Positions 26,538-36,264 of a stretch of 64,000 bases of DNA are shown here, in pieces. Position numbers and translations under genes: made by a program. Origin of the DNA: Acidobacteriota bacterium (GTDB lineage Bacteria; Acidobacteriota; Blastocatellia; Pyrinomonadales; Pyrinomonadaceae). A model generated the notes under the pieces. That model was not told where the DNA came from, did no database searches, and saw only the letters and a list, made by a program, of their open reading frames with translations. The first letter of the stretch is position 1; each line of letters opens with the position of its first letter. The stretch spans positions 39,891 through 103,890 of the forward strand of contig RFGC01000044.1 of assembly GCA_003697135.1 (NCBI GenBank), in the 5' to 3' direction.

Positions 26538-27296
26538 ATGAATACGAAAATCAAAGTTTCAAACTTGAATTTCTACTATGGCAGGACACAGGCCTTGCAT
26601 GATATTTCTTTGGAGATTCCCGAAAAACAAGTAACAGCATTTATTGGTCCTTCTGGAAGTGGAAAGTCAACCTTTTTGAGAACACTGAACAGAATGAATG
26701 ACATAATACCCTATGCGAGAGTTGAAGGAAAAGTCTTGCTTGATGGACAAGACATTTATGCTCCAGACACAGACGTTGTTAAGTTGCGTCGAAAGGTCGG
26801 GATGATTTTTCAAAAGTCGAATCCATTTCCGAAATCTATCTTTGAGAATGTCGCATACGGAATCAGAATAAACAGGCTACATAAAAGCAAGGCAGACTTG
26901 GAAGAGAGAGTTGAAAAGGCTTTGCGAGATGCCGCTCTTTGGGATGAGGTGAAGGATCGCCTTCATACATCGGCTTTCGGACTTTCTGGCGGACAGCAAC
27001 AACGACTCTGCATAGCGAGAGCTTTAGCTATCGAGCCAGAAGTTATTTTGATGGATGAACCTGCTTCTGCATTAGACCCAATAGCTACTCAGAAAATCGA
27101 AGAGTTGATTTTTGAGTTAAAAAAGAACTATACGATCGTCATAGTCACCCATAACATGCAACAGGCAGCGCGAATTTCCGACATAACTGCATTTTTCATG
27201 CTGGGGAAATTGATTGAAGTAAATCCGACAAGAAAGATTTTTACAAGTCCAGATCAAAAATTAACAGAAGATTACATAACAGGAAGATTCGGCTAA
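26538..27296 (+). CDS. pstB: Phosphate ABC transporter ATP-binding protein
   Basis: ATPase of the high-affinity phosphate importer PstSCAB. 252 residues, standard length. Walker A GPSGSGKS at 37-44, Q-loop in IFQKSNPFP, signature [15 protein letters not shown], and Walker [14 protein letters not shown] followed by the H-loop VTHNM. The N-terminal NFYYG and the RMNDIIP segment are typical of PstB specifically. It is followed after 2 bp by phoU. The genes for PstS, PstC and PstA are not adjacent (upstream is a divergent gene), so they must lie elsewhere. Probably phosphate-regulated through the Pho-box-like repeats. Confidence 0.95.
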   Translation: MNTKIKVSNLNFYYGRTQALHDISLEIPEKQVTAFIGPSGSGKSTFLRTLNRMNDIIPYARVEGKVLLDGQDIYAPDTDVVKLRRKVGMIFQKSNPFPKSIFENVAYGIRINRLHKSKADLEERVEKALRDAALWDEVKDRLHTSAFGLSGGQQQRLCIARALAIEPEVILMDEPASALDPIATQKIEELIFELKKNYTIVIVTHNMQQAARISDITAFFMLGKLIEVNPTRKIFTSPDQKLTEDYITGRFG

Positions 27297-27298
27297 AA

Positions 27299-27961
27299 AT
27301 GGAAAGGAGACTTCTAGACCAACAACTCAATCTGCTGCGTGATAAGGTTCTGTTACTCGGCGGGACAACAGAGAAGGCGCTTTATCGTGCAATGCGATCG
27401 CTCGTGGAGCGCGACAGTGAGCTTGCAAGGCAAGTTCTTGAAGACGACAGCATAATTGATCAGATGGAACTTGACATTGACAGGTTTTGCATCGAGATTT
27501 TAGCTCTTCATCAGCCTGCCGCTCATGATTTGCGTCTTGTTATTTCAGTAGCAAAAATCACGCCGATTCTAGAGCGAATAGCTGATCACGCTTCTAGCAT
27601 TGCCGAAGCGGCTTTGGCGATAAATAATGAGCCACAACTGAAGAAATACGTGGATTTATCGCTTATGTCGCAAATTGCAGCTGAGATGCTTAGATGCGCT
27701 CTAGATGCTTTCACCTCAGAAAACGCCGTTCTTTCAAGAAAAGTCATAGAAAAAGATAACATCATAGACGCTTGCTACAAGCGCATATTTGACGAACTGA
27801 TAGAAATAATGATAGAAGACCCAAGAACAACTAATAGCGCGGCTAGACTGCTATTTGTTGCCAAGCATCTTGAAAGAATAGGTGATTACGTGAAAGATAT
27901 ATGTGAACTGAACGTATATCTTACCGAAGCTGTTTTCATAAAACATAGCAAGGTTTCGTAA
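27299..27961 (+). CDS. phoU: Phosphate signalling regulator PhoU
   Basis: 220-residue all-helical cytoplasmic protein with two PhoU repeats (about 10-100 and 115-210). It contains the metal-cluster-type motifs D..ID..E.DID (near 48-58), ERIADHASSIAE and the second-repeat ERIGDYVKDICE. PhoU links the Pst transporter to the PhoR kinase and represses the Pho response when phosphate is plentiful. It follows pstB by 2 bp, so they are cotranscribed and probably coupled. No phoB or phoR is in the window. Confidence 0.93.
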   Translation: MERRLLDQQLNLLRDKVLLLGGTTEKALYRAMRSLVERDSELARQVLEDDSIIDQMELDIDRFCIEILALHQPAAHDLRLVISVAKITPILERIADHASSIAEAALAINNEPQLKKYVDLSLMSQIAAEMLRCALDAFTSENAVLSRKVIEKDNIIDACYKRIFDELIEIMIEDPRTTNSAARLLFVAKHLERIGDYVKDICELNVYLTEAVFIKHSKVS

Positions 27962-27993
27962 GGATTTGCCGCGCAATTAAACGCAAATCACAA

Positions 27994-29505
27994 CTAGACT
28001 TCAACAATATCAATCTGCGCTTTTTGCAGTTTGCCAGAATAGTCAATGTAGATTGCTTTCCATTCAGAAAAAATATCGAGAACTTGCGTGCCAGCTTCGC
28101 GATGCCCGTTGCCCGTAGCTTTCGTTCCTCCAAAAGGCAAATGCACTTCAGCTCCTATGGTTGCGGAATTTACGTAGCAAATTCCAGTGTAAAGCTCTTG
28201 AATCGCATAGAATGCCTTATTAACATCTTGCGTGTAAATCGCTGATGAAAGCCCGTATTTGACGCCGTTGACTATCTCAATTGCTTCTTCTAGCGTTGAG
28301 AATGGAATTATTGCAGTTACGGGACCGAAAATTTCCTCTTGTTCGATTCTCATTCCTGGCTCAACGTCAATAAAAACAGTTGGTTCGATGAAGTAGCCTT
28401 TTTTGTAATCACCTTCGGTCAAGCGATTTCCGCCACAAGCAAGTTTTGCTTTATCTTCGTTCTTGCCTATTTCAATGTAGGTTAGGATTTTCTCGACCGC
28501 CTGCTCGTTTATGACAGGTCCGACGTCCGTTTTCGGATCAAGGCCATTGCCGACTTTCAGGTTTTTTGCTCTTTCGACGAACTTTTCGACGAATTCTTTG
28601 TAAATTTTCTTGTGAACGACCAATCTCGAAGATGCTGTGCATCTTTGACCGCTTGTGCCGAATGCACCCCAAAGAGAGCCTTCAATAGCATTGTCTATTG
28701 CGGCATCGTCCATTATGATAATGGCGTTTTTACCGCCCATCTCGAGACTAACGATTTTGTTTTGTCTAGCGCATTCTTCTGCGATGAGACGTCCCGTATC
28801 GGTCGAGCCTGTAAATGAAATTAGGCGAACTTTTTCGTGAGTTACGAGTGCTCTTCCTGCCTCGGCATCGCCATTTACTAAATTGACAACTCCCGGTGGA
28901 ATTCCAGCTTCTTCACAAGCCTTTACCAGGTTCACAGCCGAAAGTGGAACATCTTCGCCCGGTTTTAGAACTACAGTGTTTCCGCATATCAGAGCCGGCA
29001 TTAGTTTCCATGAAGGAATCGCCATAGGGAAATTGAAAGGTGTAATCAGGCCGCAAATCCCGACCGGCTGCCTTACGCACATTGCCGCTTTGTTCGGCAA
29101 TTCTGCGGGAGTCGTGAATCCATGAAGTCTTCTTCCTTCACCTGCTGCAAAGTAAGTGCAGTCAATGGCTTCCTGAACATCGCCGCCTGCTTCTTTGATA
29201 ACCTTGCCCATTTCGCGTGTCATCTGTTCGGCGTAAGTATCTTTGTTTTTACGCAATATTTCACCTAATCGAAAGAGTATCTCAGCACGGCGAGGCGCAG
29301 GAGTTTTACGCCACCGATCCGCAGCTTCAGCTGCTGCTTGAACGGCACGGTTTACATCTTCTGCATTCGATTTCGGAAATATACCTATTACGTCGCTTGT
29401 GTCGGCAGGGTTGATGTTTTCAAACCATTCTCCCGAAGATGATTCAACCCATTGTCCGCCTATGTAGTTGTAATACTTTTCGACTTTTTTAGCTGGTTTT
29501 TCCAT
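27994..29505 (-). CDS. NAD(P)-dependent aldehyde dehydrogenase
   Basis: Oxidises an aldehyde to a carboxylate. 503 residues from the ATG at 29505, which has a GAGGT ribosome site. A GTG four codons upstream overlaps the htrA stop. The catalytic set is complete: Asn158 (TPFNFP), Lys181 (KPGE), Glu255 (EMGGKN) and Cys289 (GQRCTASSR). The GQRCTASSR form and the overall pattern resemble alpha-ketoglutaric semialdehyde and piperideine-6-carboxylate dehydrogenases, but substrate cannot be fixed from sequence alone. It lies 8 bp after htrA, an unusual partner, and converges with phoU. Confidence 0.88.
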   Translation of the reverse strand: MEKPAKKVEKYYNYIGGQWVESSSGEWFENINPADTSDVIGIFPKSNAEDVNRAVQAAAEAADRWRKTPAPRRAEILFRLGEILRKNKDTYAEQMTREMGKVIKEAGGDVQEAIDCTYFAAGEGRRLHGFTTPAELPNKAAMCVRQPVGICGLITPFNFPMAIPSWKLMPALICGNTVVLKPGEDVPLSAVNLVKACEEAGIPPGVVNLVNGDAEAGRALVTHEKVRLISFTGSTDTGRLIAEECARQNKIVSLEMGGKNAIIIMDDAAIDNAIEGSLWGAFGTSGQRCTASSRLVVHKKIYKEFVEKFVERAKNLKVGNGLDPKTDVGPVINEQAVEKILTYIEIGKNEDKAKLACGGNRLTEGDYKKGYFIEPTVFIDVEPGMRIEQEEIFGPVTAIIPFSTLEEAIEIVNGVKYGLSSAIYTQDVNKAFYAIQELYTGICYVNSATIGAEVHLPFGGTKATGNGHREAGTQVLDIFSEWKAIYIDYSGKLQKAQIDIVEV

Positions 29506-29513
29506 AGTCAACC

Positions 29514-31034
29514 TCACTGAACGGTAAATTGAACAATTCTTTTCTGGATGCTCTGGGTTCTTCGGTTATAGCTTGCAACATGCAAGACTACAGCGTCACC
29601 GGGTTTGAGCTTGTTTGCAATCTCATTGAAAGATTTGACGTCTGTTACCTCTTGGCGATTTATTCGCTGTATCAAATCGCCCGGCACTATCTCTGACGAG
29701 CCAGAAAAACCTATATCACCGATAAAGCTTGTTGGGTCTAAACCTTTCACAAGAACACCTTTTTCACCTTCGAGATTGTAACTTTTCGCTAAACTCGGTG
29801 TCAAATCAGTCAAAATCAGTCCGAATGGTGACGTCGGATTAGTTGGTTTTCTTGTATCTTCATAGTTACTAAAGGTTTTGAGTGAAGGCCGTTCTCCAAG
29901 CTTGACCGTTCCTGTTTTTCTTTCTAGTTGATCGTTATTTTCTCGTAGATATGCAAAGCTAACCTCTGTTCCCGGCTCGATTGAAGCTATTTTTTCTATG
30001 AGGTCTTGAGCGTCTATTATTTGGTGGCCATTAAATTCGACAATTATGTCACCTACTTGCAACCCACTGATGGCGGCAGGACTATTCTTTTTATCAACAA
30101 TGTTTGTTATGATCGCACCTTTGGCTTCGGGCATGTTGTAAACTTTTGCAAACTCTTTTCTAACAGAGTCGAGAGTGACGCCTAAATAACCGCGTCTGAC
30201 TTTTCCATTCCGCAGAATTTGCTGAAGGACAAACGAAGCTTCTTTTGATGGGAGCGCAAAACCTACGCCGCTGAAGTTTCCGGTTGATGTTGCTATTTGA
30301 GAGTTAACACCAATGACTTCGCCGTCCATATTCACCAATGGGCCACCAGAATTGCCACGGTTTATGGCTGCGTCGGTTTGTATGAATCTTTGAAAAGGTG
30401 AGGCAAAAGGAGTTTCGCGATTTGTTTGTGAAACAATTCCTGCTGTTACAGACCTTGCAAGTCCAAATGGAGAGCCGATTGCGAGAACCCATTCACCTAT
30501 TTGAACAGCATCAGAATCTCCGAAGACAAGTGTCGGCAAATCTTTTCCTGCATCAATTTTCAAAACTGCAAGATCAGTTTCTTCATCAACTCCAACGACT
30601 TTGGCTGTGTATTCTTCGCCATTTTGCAAGGTAACAGTTATGCGCATAGAGTCTTCAATAACGTGGTAGTTTGTTATGATGTATCCGCTTTTTTCGACAA
30701 TAAAGCCGCTTCCGACGCCATAATTAGGACGCCAGGGAGTTGGTCTTTCAGGTATTGGTATTTTTTCTGCATCACTTTTCGGAATGTCTTCGCCTTTGAT
30801 GCTAATTTCGGGAAGTTTGTATTTTGCTCTGACGCTAACAACTGCAGGTTCGACTTTTCTTATTACTTCCGCAAACGATGCCGATAAACTTTTCGGAATG
30901 TCGTTACTTTTTTCTTCAGCCTTGGTAATATCGCTTTTCTTTGAAAATGCACCGAAAAAGATACCTGCTGAGAAAGCTAGAAAAAGTATTGAGATTGCCA
31001 GCCCGTTTTTTCCGTTCAACCATTCTGAACGCAT
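29514..31034 (-). CDS. HtrA/DegP-type periplasmic serine protease with two PDZ domains
   Basis: Membrane-anchored or exported chaperone-protease for misfolded envelope proteins. 506 residues. An N-terminal hydrophobic segment (about 12-30) lacks a clear cleavage site. The trypsin-like domain has His124 (TNYHVI), Asp154 (ETDLAVLK) and Ser229 (GNSGGPL). PDZ1 (about 275-370, starting RRGYLGV) and PDZ2 (about 400-495) follow. A Pro-rich insert (about 83-105) precedes the catalytic domain. The Q-linker and LA-loop look short, as in DegQ/DegS rather than DegP. It has a terminator-like hairpin upstream separating it from ispH. Confidence 0.93.
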   Translation of the reverse strand: MRSEWLNGKNGLAISILFLAFSAGIFFGAFSKKSDITKAEEKSNDIPKSLSASFAEVIRKVEPAVVSVRAKYKLPEISIKGEDIPKSDAEKIPIPERPTPWRPNYGVGSGFIVEKSGYIITNYHVIEDSMRITVTLQNGEEYTAKVVGVDEETDLAVLKIDAGKDLPTLVFGDSDAVQIGEWVLAIGSPFGLARSVTAGIVSQTNRETPFASPFQRFIQTDAAINRGNSGGPLVNMDGEVIGVNSQIATSTGNFSGVGFALPSKEASFVLQQILRNGKVRRGYLGVTLDSVRKEFAKVYNMPEAKGAIITNIVDKKNSPAAISGLQVGDIIVEFNGHQIIDAQDLIEKIASIEPGTEVSFAYLRENNDQLERKTGTVKLGERPSLKTFSNYEDTRKPTNPTSPFGLILTDLTPSLAKSYNLEGEKGVLVKGLDPTSFIGDIGFSGSSEIVPGDLIQRINRQEVTDVKSFNEIANKLKPGDAVVLHVASYNRRTQSIQKRIVQFTVQ

Positions 31035-31117
31035 CTTTGCCTCACCTCAAGAAGTCTTTTCTTTAAGTATATCAAAGAAACAATTTCTGTAGCTTTTTTG
31101 TTTTTTGATTTTGTAAC

Positions 31118-31159
31118 AAAAAGACTTAAAACCGCAAAGCGACCTTTCGGACGTCTTTT
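31118..31159 (-). terminator. Putative terminator after ispH
   Basis: On the minus strand AAAAGAC (31159-31153 side) pairs with GTCTTTTT. An inner helix of CCG and AAAG closes a short loop, and T residues follow. It lies between the ispH stop and the htrA start, so it would end the bshC-ispH transcript. Confidence 0.5.
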
Positions 31160-31238
31160 ACTTTGGTTGAGACAAATCGAGTCCAGAAAGAGGCGACGCA
31201 AACGTCCTTGCTGTTTTTGGGAAGGTATTCAGCTGGCT

Positions 31239-32096
31239 TTATTGCTTTTCAAGTTGTTCACCTATTTCTTTTAGCCTTTGTATGACTTTTTCTATTAACC
31301 AGTTGGGTGTTGAAGCACCTGCGGTTACGCCGACTCGCTTGATGCCTTTCAAATCTTCTGGATTTATCTCTTCTTCTGTTTCAATTAGAAAGCTCTTTTC
31401 ACACTTCTCTTTACAAACGGCGAGCAGTTTTCTGCTATTTGATGAGTGTTTTCCGCCGATTATGTAAACTGCTTCGGCCTTTTCTGCTAATTCTCTTGCT
31501 GCGTCTTGGCGATCGCGAGTGGCAGAGCATATAGTGTTAATAACTTCTACTTCATCATCAGTTCTGGCTTTAACAGCTTCTACTGCCTCAAAAAAAGTTT
31601 GAGCTTTTATGGTCGTTTGAGAGACTACCAGAGGTTTTTTTAGTTTAGGTAGGTTTGCGACTTCAGAAGCATCACGAACGATAAAAGCGTGATTGGGAGC
31701 ATATCCTTTTACGCCTATCATTTCGGGATGTTCAGGGTTTCCCACGACCACAACATGGCGATCTTGTGCCGCTGCGCGTGCTGCCAGTCTTTGAACTCTG
31801 GTAACAAAAGGACAGGTAGCATCAACAACTTTCAAGGCTTTTGCTCTTAGTTCGGCTTCGACTTGGGGAGGAACTCCATGCGCGCGGATAACAACGGTTT
31901 CATTAGGTGCAATTTCTTGCAGTTCGTTTATCGTTTTTACTCCTTCTTTTCCCAATCGCTCCATTTCTTGTTGATTATGAATGAGTGGCCCAAAGGTTCT
32001 TACCGTTTCGCCATCAGTCAGAGCTTTCTCAACCATTTCAACTGCTCTCTCAACACCAAAGCAAAATCCATATTCTTCAGCTAAGATAATTTCCAT
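31239..32096 (-). CDS. ispH: 4-hydroxy-3-methylbut-2-enyl diphosphate reductase
   Basis: Last enzyme of the MEP pathway: makes IPP and DMAPP from HMBPP with a [4Fe-4S] cluster. 285 residues. The three cluster ligands are Cys12 (GFCFGVERA), Cys95 (DATCPF) and Cys190 (NTICSATRDRQ). The ending segment GASTPNWLIE is typical. The ATG at 32096 is chosen because a perfect AAGGAGGT ribosome site lies 5 nt before it. A longer frame to 32156 adds 20 unrelated residues. It follows bshC by 56 bp on the same strand. Confidence 0.97.
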   Translation of the reverse strand: MEIILAEEYGFCFGVERAVEMVEKALTDGETVRTFGPLIHNQQEMERLGKEGVKTINELQEIAPNETVVIRAHGVPPQVEAELRAKALKVVDATCPFVTRVQRLAARAAAQDRHVVVVGNPEHPEMIGVKGYAPNHAFIVRDASEVANLPKLKKPLVVSQTTIKAQTFFEAVEAVKARTDDEVEVINTICSATRDRQDAARELAEKAEAVYIIGGKHSSNSRKLLAVCKEKCEKSFLIETEEEINPEDLKGIKRVGVTAGASTPNWLIEKVIQRLKEIGEQLEKQ

Positions 32097-32152
32097 GATT
32101 ACCTCCTTCTTAAACTTCATTTTATCAAAGCCAGATACCTGTTTGCTAGGAT

Positions 32153-33862
32153 TCATCTCAAATAGATTACTTGGTGATTTTTGTTGTCCAGATCAATGGC
32201 TTGATAAATCCAATCAATGAATTCAAAGCCGTAAAGATTAAGGAAAAAGCTGATGTTTAGCGTTCTCTCTTGAAGATGCTCAAATGGCAAAAGTGCGTCG
32301 AATAAGCTTTCTATCTGCCTTCTTATCGTGTTGTTTTTTTGAATTTGCACGCGGTGAAACTTGTTTCTCAAGGCGGCAATGTGATAGAGAATTTTTCTCC
32401 TTCTTTTTGCCAGATTTTCTGCTAAAGTTACATCAATTTGAACGAGCGCCTGATCGAGGCGGTTGAGTTGAATGTTTATTTCCTCCTCGACTTCAGCAAA
32501 TAACTTTGCAGTGTCGGGAGATATTTGTTTTTCGACAACTCTTTTAAGAATCTTCTCAGTGCCTTGAAATAAATCTTCAAATTTAAGCTTGTATTTGTCT
32601 AAAAGTTTAATTTGCTTTGGTGTAACGAAAGTAAAACTTTGGCGGTGAAGAATCGGAGTCACGGGACGTTTCAAGATGCGATAAATTGTTTCGGCTTGGG
32701 CAAAATAGGCTATTTCTGCGGCACCGCCAAAATAGCAAACAGTTGGCAATAAATAATCTTGCACAATCGGACGCAATATAACACTAGGGCTTAATTGTGT
32801 TGGACTTTCTTTTGCAATTCTTATCAGTTCGTCTCTCGTGAATTTTCTTTCCCCGTCTTTTATCTGATATTCACCTTCGGCAACTTTCTTTAAGGCATGT
32901 CTTCTGCCGTCTTCCGAGTGCCAGAAAATAGGAAAATAATTTTCTGGTATGGGAACCTGAACATGAAATCCTTCTCGTTCTAATTCGTAATTTCTCAAGC
33001 TCAGAGCTGAGATTATCTCATCGGATTTTTCAATTGCATGAGCGTAAATTGGTGATGCTAGTCTTTTAAGTTCTTCGTCTAAGGGGCAAAGCAAGATCAA
33101 GCCATATTTCCCGAATAGTCCGAGCATCATTTTAGCGAAAGCCTCGCCGTAGTAACTGCCTGTAGTCCAACATCTTTCTATAAACTCTCTCAAATCGTTG
33201 CTATGGCTTGTTTGGGGCAGAGATTCAAAAAGGTTTTGGATTGTTTCCTTGATCGTCTCATCTAATTTCACGATGCCCACAGGAAAGCGGTCATAACAGC
33301 CTATCGGTTCATTTTTTATTTCCTTTAGTTTTCCTGTTTTGTCTAGGATGAATGCAGAAGCTACTTCAGCGAAATCATGATCTTCTGTAGCAACCCAAAA
33401 TACAGGGACAGCCTTGATTCCTCTACCTTTCAAACATTCTGTTAGTTTTATGGCTGTTAAGGTTTTGTAGATAGAGTAAAGCGGTCCCGTGAAAAGCCCT
33501 GCTTGCTGGCCTGTTACTACCGCAACACAGTCGCTTTCACGTAATAGAGAGATATTTGATAAAGTTGCATCACTTGCTCCACATTTTAGGTTTATTCTTT
33601 CTAGAGCATCACATAGTTTTTCTCTATCAGTTTCGTAGCTTTGAAGAATTTCCAAAGCATTTTGGGGAATTTCTGCGTGAGAGAGGACAGTTAATGGGTA
33701 GTATCGCCTCAGCCTAAGAGGGTTTTCTTGATAGCTGATAAAAATCCTTGATTGCTCAGGAATGGAAGAAAAAGCTAAGTCAAGGCGCGAAAAAAACGAA
33801 TCGCTAATGGTTGCACACTTGTTTTCTGCTTTTTCTTGTTTCACAGGTGCTTGAAAGCTCAA
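32153..33862 (-). CDS. bshC: Bacillithiol biosynthesis cysteine-adding enzyme
   Basis: Adds cysteine to glucosaminyl-malate in the last step of bacillithiol, a low-molecular-weight thiol used in redox and metal stress. 569 residues, slightly longer than Bacillus BshC (about 540). Landmarks are VVTGQQAGLFTGPLYSIYK (about 114-132), FWVATEDHDF and the C-terminal helical hairpin with a long coiled coil (about 440-510). BshA and BshB are not in the window. Bacillithiol genes are known in Firmicutes, Bacteroidetes, Deinococcus and Acidobacteria, which helps place the organism. It is probably cotranscribed with ispH. Confidence 0.95.
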   Translation of the reverse strand: MSFQAPVKQEKAENKCATISDSFFSRLDLAFSSIPEQSRIFISYQENPLRLRRYYPLTVLSHAEIPQNALEILQSYETDREKLCDALERINLKCGASDATLSNISLLRESDCVAVVTGQQAGLFTGPLYSIYKTLTAIKLTECLKGRGIKAVPVFWVATEDHDFAEVASAFILDKTGKLKEIKNEPIGCYDRFPVGIVKLDETIKETIQNLFESLPQTSHSNDLREFIERCWTTGSYYGEAFAKMMLGLFGKYGLILLCPLDEELKRLASPIYAHAIEKSDEIISALSLRNYELEREGFHVQVPIPENYFPIFWHSEDGRRHALKKVAEGEYQIKDGERKFTRDELIRIAKESPTQLSPSVILRPIVQDYLLPTVCYFGGAAEIAYFAQAETIYRILKRPVTPILHRQSFTFVTPKQIKLLDKYKLKFEDLFQGTEKILKRVVEKQISPDTAKLFAEVEEEINIQLNRLDQALVQIDVTLAENLAKRRRKILYHIAALRNKFHRVQIQKNNTIRRQIESLFDALLPFEHLQERTLNISFFLNLYGFEFIDWIYQAIDLDNKNHQVIYLR

Positions 33863-33911
33863 TTATAAACGTCAGAGATGAGATTCTCAAAAGTTTGCAC
33901 TGATAAAAATT

Positions 33912-33937
33912 AAAGGCGACTTCTATGAGTCGCCTTT
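33912..33937 (-). terminator. Terminator after the BNR-repeat gene
   Basis: A perfect 10-bp stem (33912-33921 with 33928-33937) and 6-nt loop lie 23 bp beyond the stop of the minus-strand BNR gene. On that strand the hairpin is followed by TAATTTTTA. Confidence 0.7.
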
Positions 33938-33960
33938 AGTAATCTCACATAGACTAACTT

Positions 33961-36066
33961 CTATTGCAATTTTCCGGCTGTTTCAGCTTTATTGAGCGTT
34001 ACTTTGTAGATACCAGAAGAGTGAGTGCCAATGAACAGTTGGTCTGGTGACGAAGGATTGAGCACCATAGACCAGTAACGCTTACTCGGAAGGATAGCGT
34101 GAGTTTCAATCCTTTGCCAATTCATGCCTGCATTTTTTGAGATGTAGATTCCACCAGAGCCTTCCAAGGCGCTTGCAACAAGAACTTCATCTGGATTACT
34201 CGGATTAAAGATAATGCTTCTATAATCTCCAAGCGGAAGGTTACCGCCTCTTCTAGTCCATGTTTTGCCACCGTCGCGTGAAAGGTATAGTGTTTGACGA
34301 GTGCCTACATAAATGTAGTCGGGTTTAGCGGGATTTTGTGCAATACCGCTCACGGGGACATTTTTAGGAATATCTTTAATTTGTTCCCAAGTTTCGCCAT
34401 CGTCACGAGAAACAAAAACTCCCAAGCTTGCTGTGCCTACCCAGATGGCTTGTGAATTGTTTTTAGACACTTGAATTACGAAAATCTTGTCATCAATGCC
34501 TTCGCCCAGATAAACTTTTTCCCATCCTGCATTTACATCTTGTGTTCGGAAAAGCCCTAAGTCAGTTCCTGCCCATAATTCTTCTTTGCCATTTTTCTCT
34601 AGCTTGACGAGCACATTAACTTGAGTGGTTAGCTTCGCTACTCTGCTTGGTTGAGGTTTTCCTGGGTTTACTATTTTCCCTTTTGATGTTTTGCTACGCG
34701 TTGATGTTCTGCTGGCTGATCTGGAAGGAGTTCTTTGCGATCTTGCAGGAGCAACTTCTGACCATGAATTACCTCTATCAAAAGACCTGAAGATACCGAT
34801 ATTCGTTCCTAGATAAATCAAATTTGGATTTAAGCGACTCTGCACTAAAGCTCGCGGCTCTATACGATTTTCAGCCAGTCCTCTCATGGAAGGATTCCAA
34901 GTGAAACCACCATCATTGCTGACAAATAAGAAACCACCGCCAGTGGCTGTGTTTCTTGTAATTGCGTATAGCCTATTTGGGTTTTCGACGTCTGGGATTA
35001 TGGAAAGCACAAAACGGCTTGTAAAGTTTCCGTTCGTCGGTTGGAAGTTCTTACCGCCATCGTTCGAGACTAAAACACCGTAGTTATTAGTAGCTATGTA
35101 TATTCTGTCAGGTCTATCTTTGTGAACTGCGATTGAGTTTATTTCCAAGAATCTCGATGTAGTCATTCTCCAGGTTTTTCCGCCCGTTTCTGTCATCCAG
35201 AATCCCTCGGTCGTTGCAGCATAGTAGTTCTGAGGCTTTGCTGGATTGATTTTTATATCACGGGTTCGGCGTGAAGTAGAAGGTATTCCTTGAATCTTTT
35301 TCCATGTCTCGCCTTTATCAAAGGATTCGTAGATACCGCTACAGGCTGAAGCAATTACGTGCGAAGGATTTTGTTGATCTATCTCGATTGCAAAAACGTC
35401 AGAGTCATCAATTATACCCTGTTTGATTAGTCTCCAAGTTTTACCACCGTCTGTTGTTTTGTAAGGTCGCCAAGTTGTGCCAGCGTAGATAATGTTTGTG
35501 TCGGTTGGGTCAATAGCTAGTGAGTTAATGTTGACAGGCGCGGTAGGTGAATCTATTTTTTTGAAGCTTTCGCCTCTGTCCCTTGAAATAAATATCCCAT
35601 TAACTGAGCCAACGATTATTATGTTTGGGTCGAGCGTTGATTGAGTCATTGCGTGAATAGCTTCTTTTTTAAGGTCTTCCGATCTTTTCCATGTTTTCCC
35701 ACCATCTGTTGATTTGAAAAATCCGCCTGGCTCTTTATGCCTATGCCCAGAAGCATAAAGAATGTTGGAGTCTTCGACATCAACTCTTAGATCGTCAAGG
35801 ATTAGGAGTGGGATTTCGAAATTAACAAGGAATTCCCATGTTTTGCCACCATCGGCAGAAGTGTATACTTGTCCATCCAAAGTGCTTATGTAAAGCCTAT
35901 CAGGATTGCGGGGATCAACAGTTATTGAGCGCACGTCTCCACCTTCAGGCCCGACGACTAACAAGGACCTGAATAACTGACTTTCATTATCTGGATTGTT
36001 AAATCCCAGCGAAAACCCTGAGAAGATAAGGTTAATTAGAACAACTAGTGCAACTATCTTTTTCAT
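33961..36066 (-). CDS. Secreted Asp-box (BNR/sortilin-type) beta-propeller protein
   Basis: 701 residues with a signal peptide (about 1-21). At least ten Asp-box motifs of the form S.DGGKTW or SFDRGNSW occur at roughly 45-90-residue spacing, each tied to a NPxxPxxIYxGT strand, so the protein should fold as one or two beta-propellers like VPS10/YCF48 or sialidase-like proteins. No sialidase active-site arginine triad is obvious, so an enzyme role is not claimed. A basic Ser/Arg/Thr-rich stretch (about 445-480, SRSASRTSTRSK) splits the repeats into two halves and is probably a flexible, surface-exposed linker. It is bracketed by terminators, so monocistronic. Function unknown. Confidence 0.82.
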   Translation of the reverse strand: MKKIVALVVLINLIFSGFSLGFNNPDNESQLFRSLLVVGPEGGDVRSITVDPRNPDRLYISTLDGQVYTSADGGKTWEFLVNFEIPLLILDDLRVDVEDSNILYASGHRHKEPGGFFKSTDGGKTWKRSEDLKKEAIHAMTQSTLDPNIIIVGSVNGIFISRDRGESFKKIDSPTAPVNINSLAIDPTDTNIIYAGTTWRPYKTTDGGKTWRLIKQGIIDDSDVFAIEIDQQNPSHVIASACSGIYESFDKGETWKKIQGIPSTSRRTRDIKINPAKPQNYYAATTEGFWMTETGGKTWRMTTSRFLEINSIAVHKDRPDRIYIATNNYGVLVSNDGGKNFQPTNGNFTSRFVLSIIPDVENPNRLYAITRNTATGGGFLFVSNDGGFTWNPSMRGLAENRIEPRALVQSRLNPNLIYLGTNIGIFRSFDRGNSWSEVAPARSQRTPSRSASRTSTRSKTSKGKIVNPGKPQPSRVAKLTTQVNVLVKLEKNGKEELWAGTDLGLFRTQDVNAGWEKVYLGEGIDDKIFVIQVSKNNSQAIWVGTASLGVFVSRDDGETWEQIKDIPKNVPVSGIAQNPAKPDYIYVGTRQTLYLSRDGGKTWTRRGGNLPLGDYRSIIFNPSNPDEVLVASALEGSGGIYISKNAGMNWQRIETHAILPSKRYWSMVLNPSSPDQLFIGTHSSGIYKVTLNKAETAGKLQ

Positions 36067-36212
36067 AATTCCTCCTGAAAACTCTTACAGGTCTGATGCC
36101 TTAGAATTGAGCTTTCGTTGTTTCAAAGCGCCAGACTGGTCTAGGAAAATCACTTTGCTTTTTTTGAGCTCAAGAACCAACAAAATTTTACATTACGAGA
36201 GCCTGAAACAAA

Positions 36213-36238
36213 AAGGAGCGGCTTAGAAACCGCTCCTT
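36213..36238 (-). terminator. Terminator after the outer-membrane protein gene
   Basis: A perfect 9-bp stem AAGGAGCGG (36213-36221) / CCGCTCCTT (36230-36238) with T runs on both sides, so it could work in both directions. It lies 27 bp beyond the stop of the minus-strand gene at 36265. Confidence 0.8.
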
Positions 36239-36264
36239 GTTTTTTCCAGCTTATAACTGGAAGT

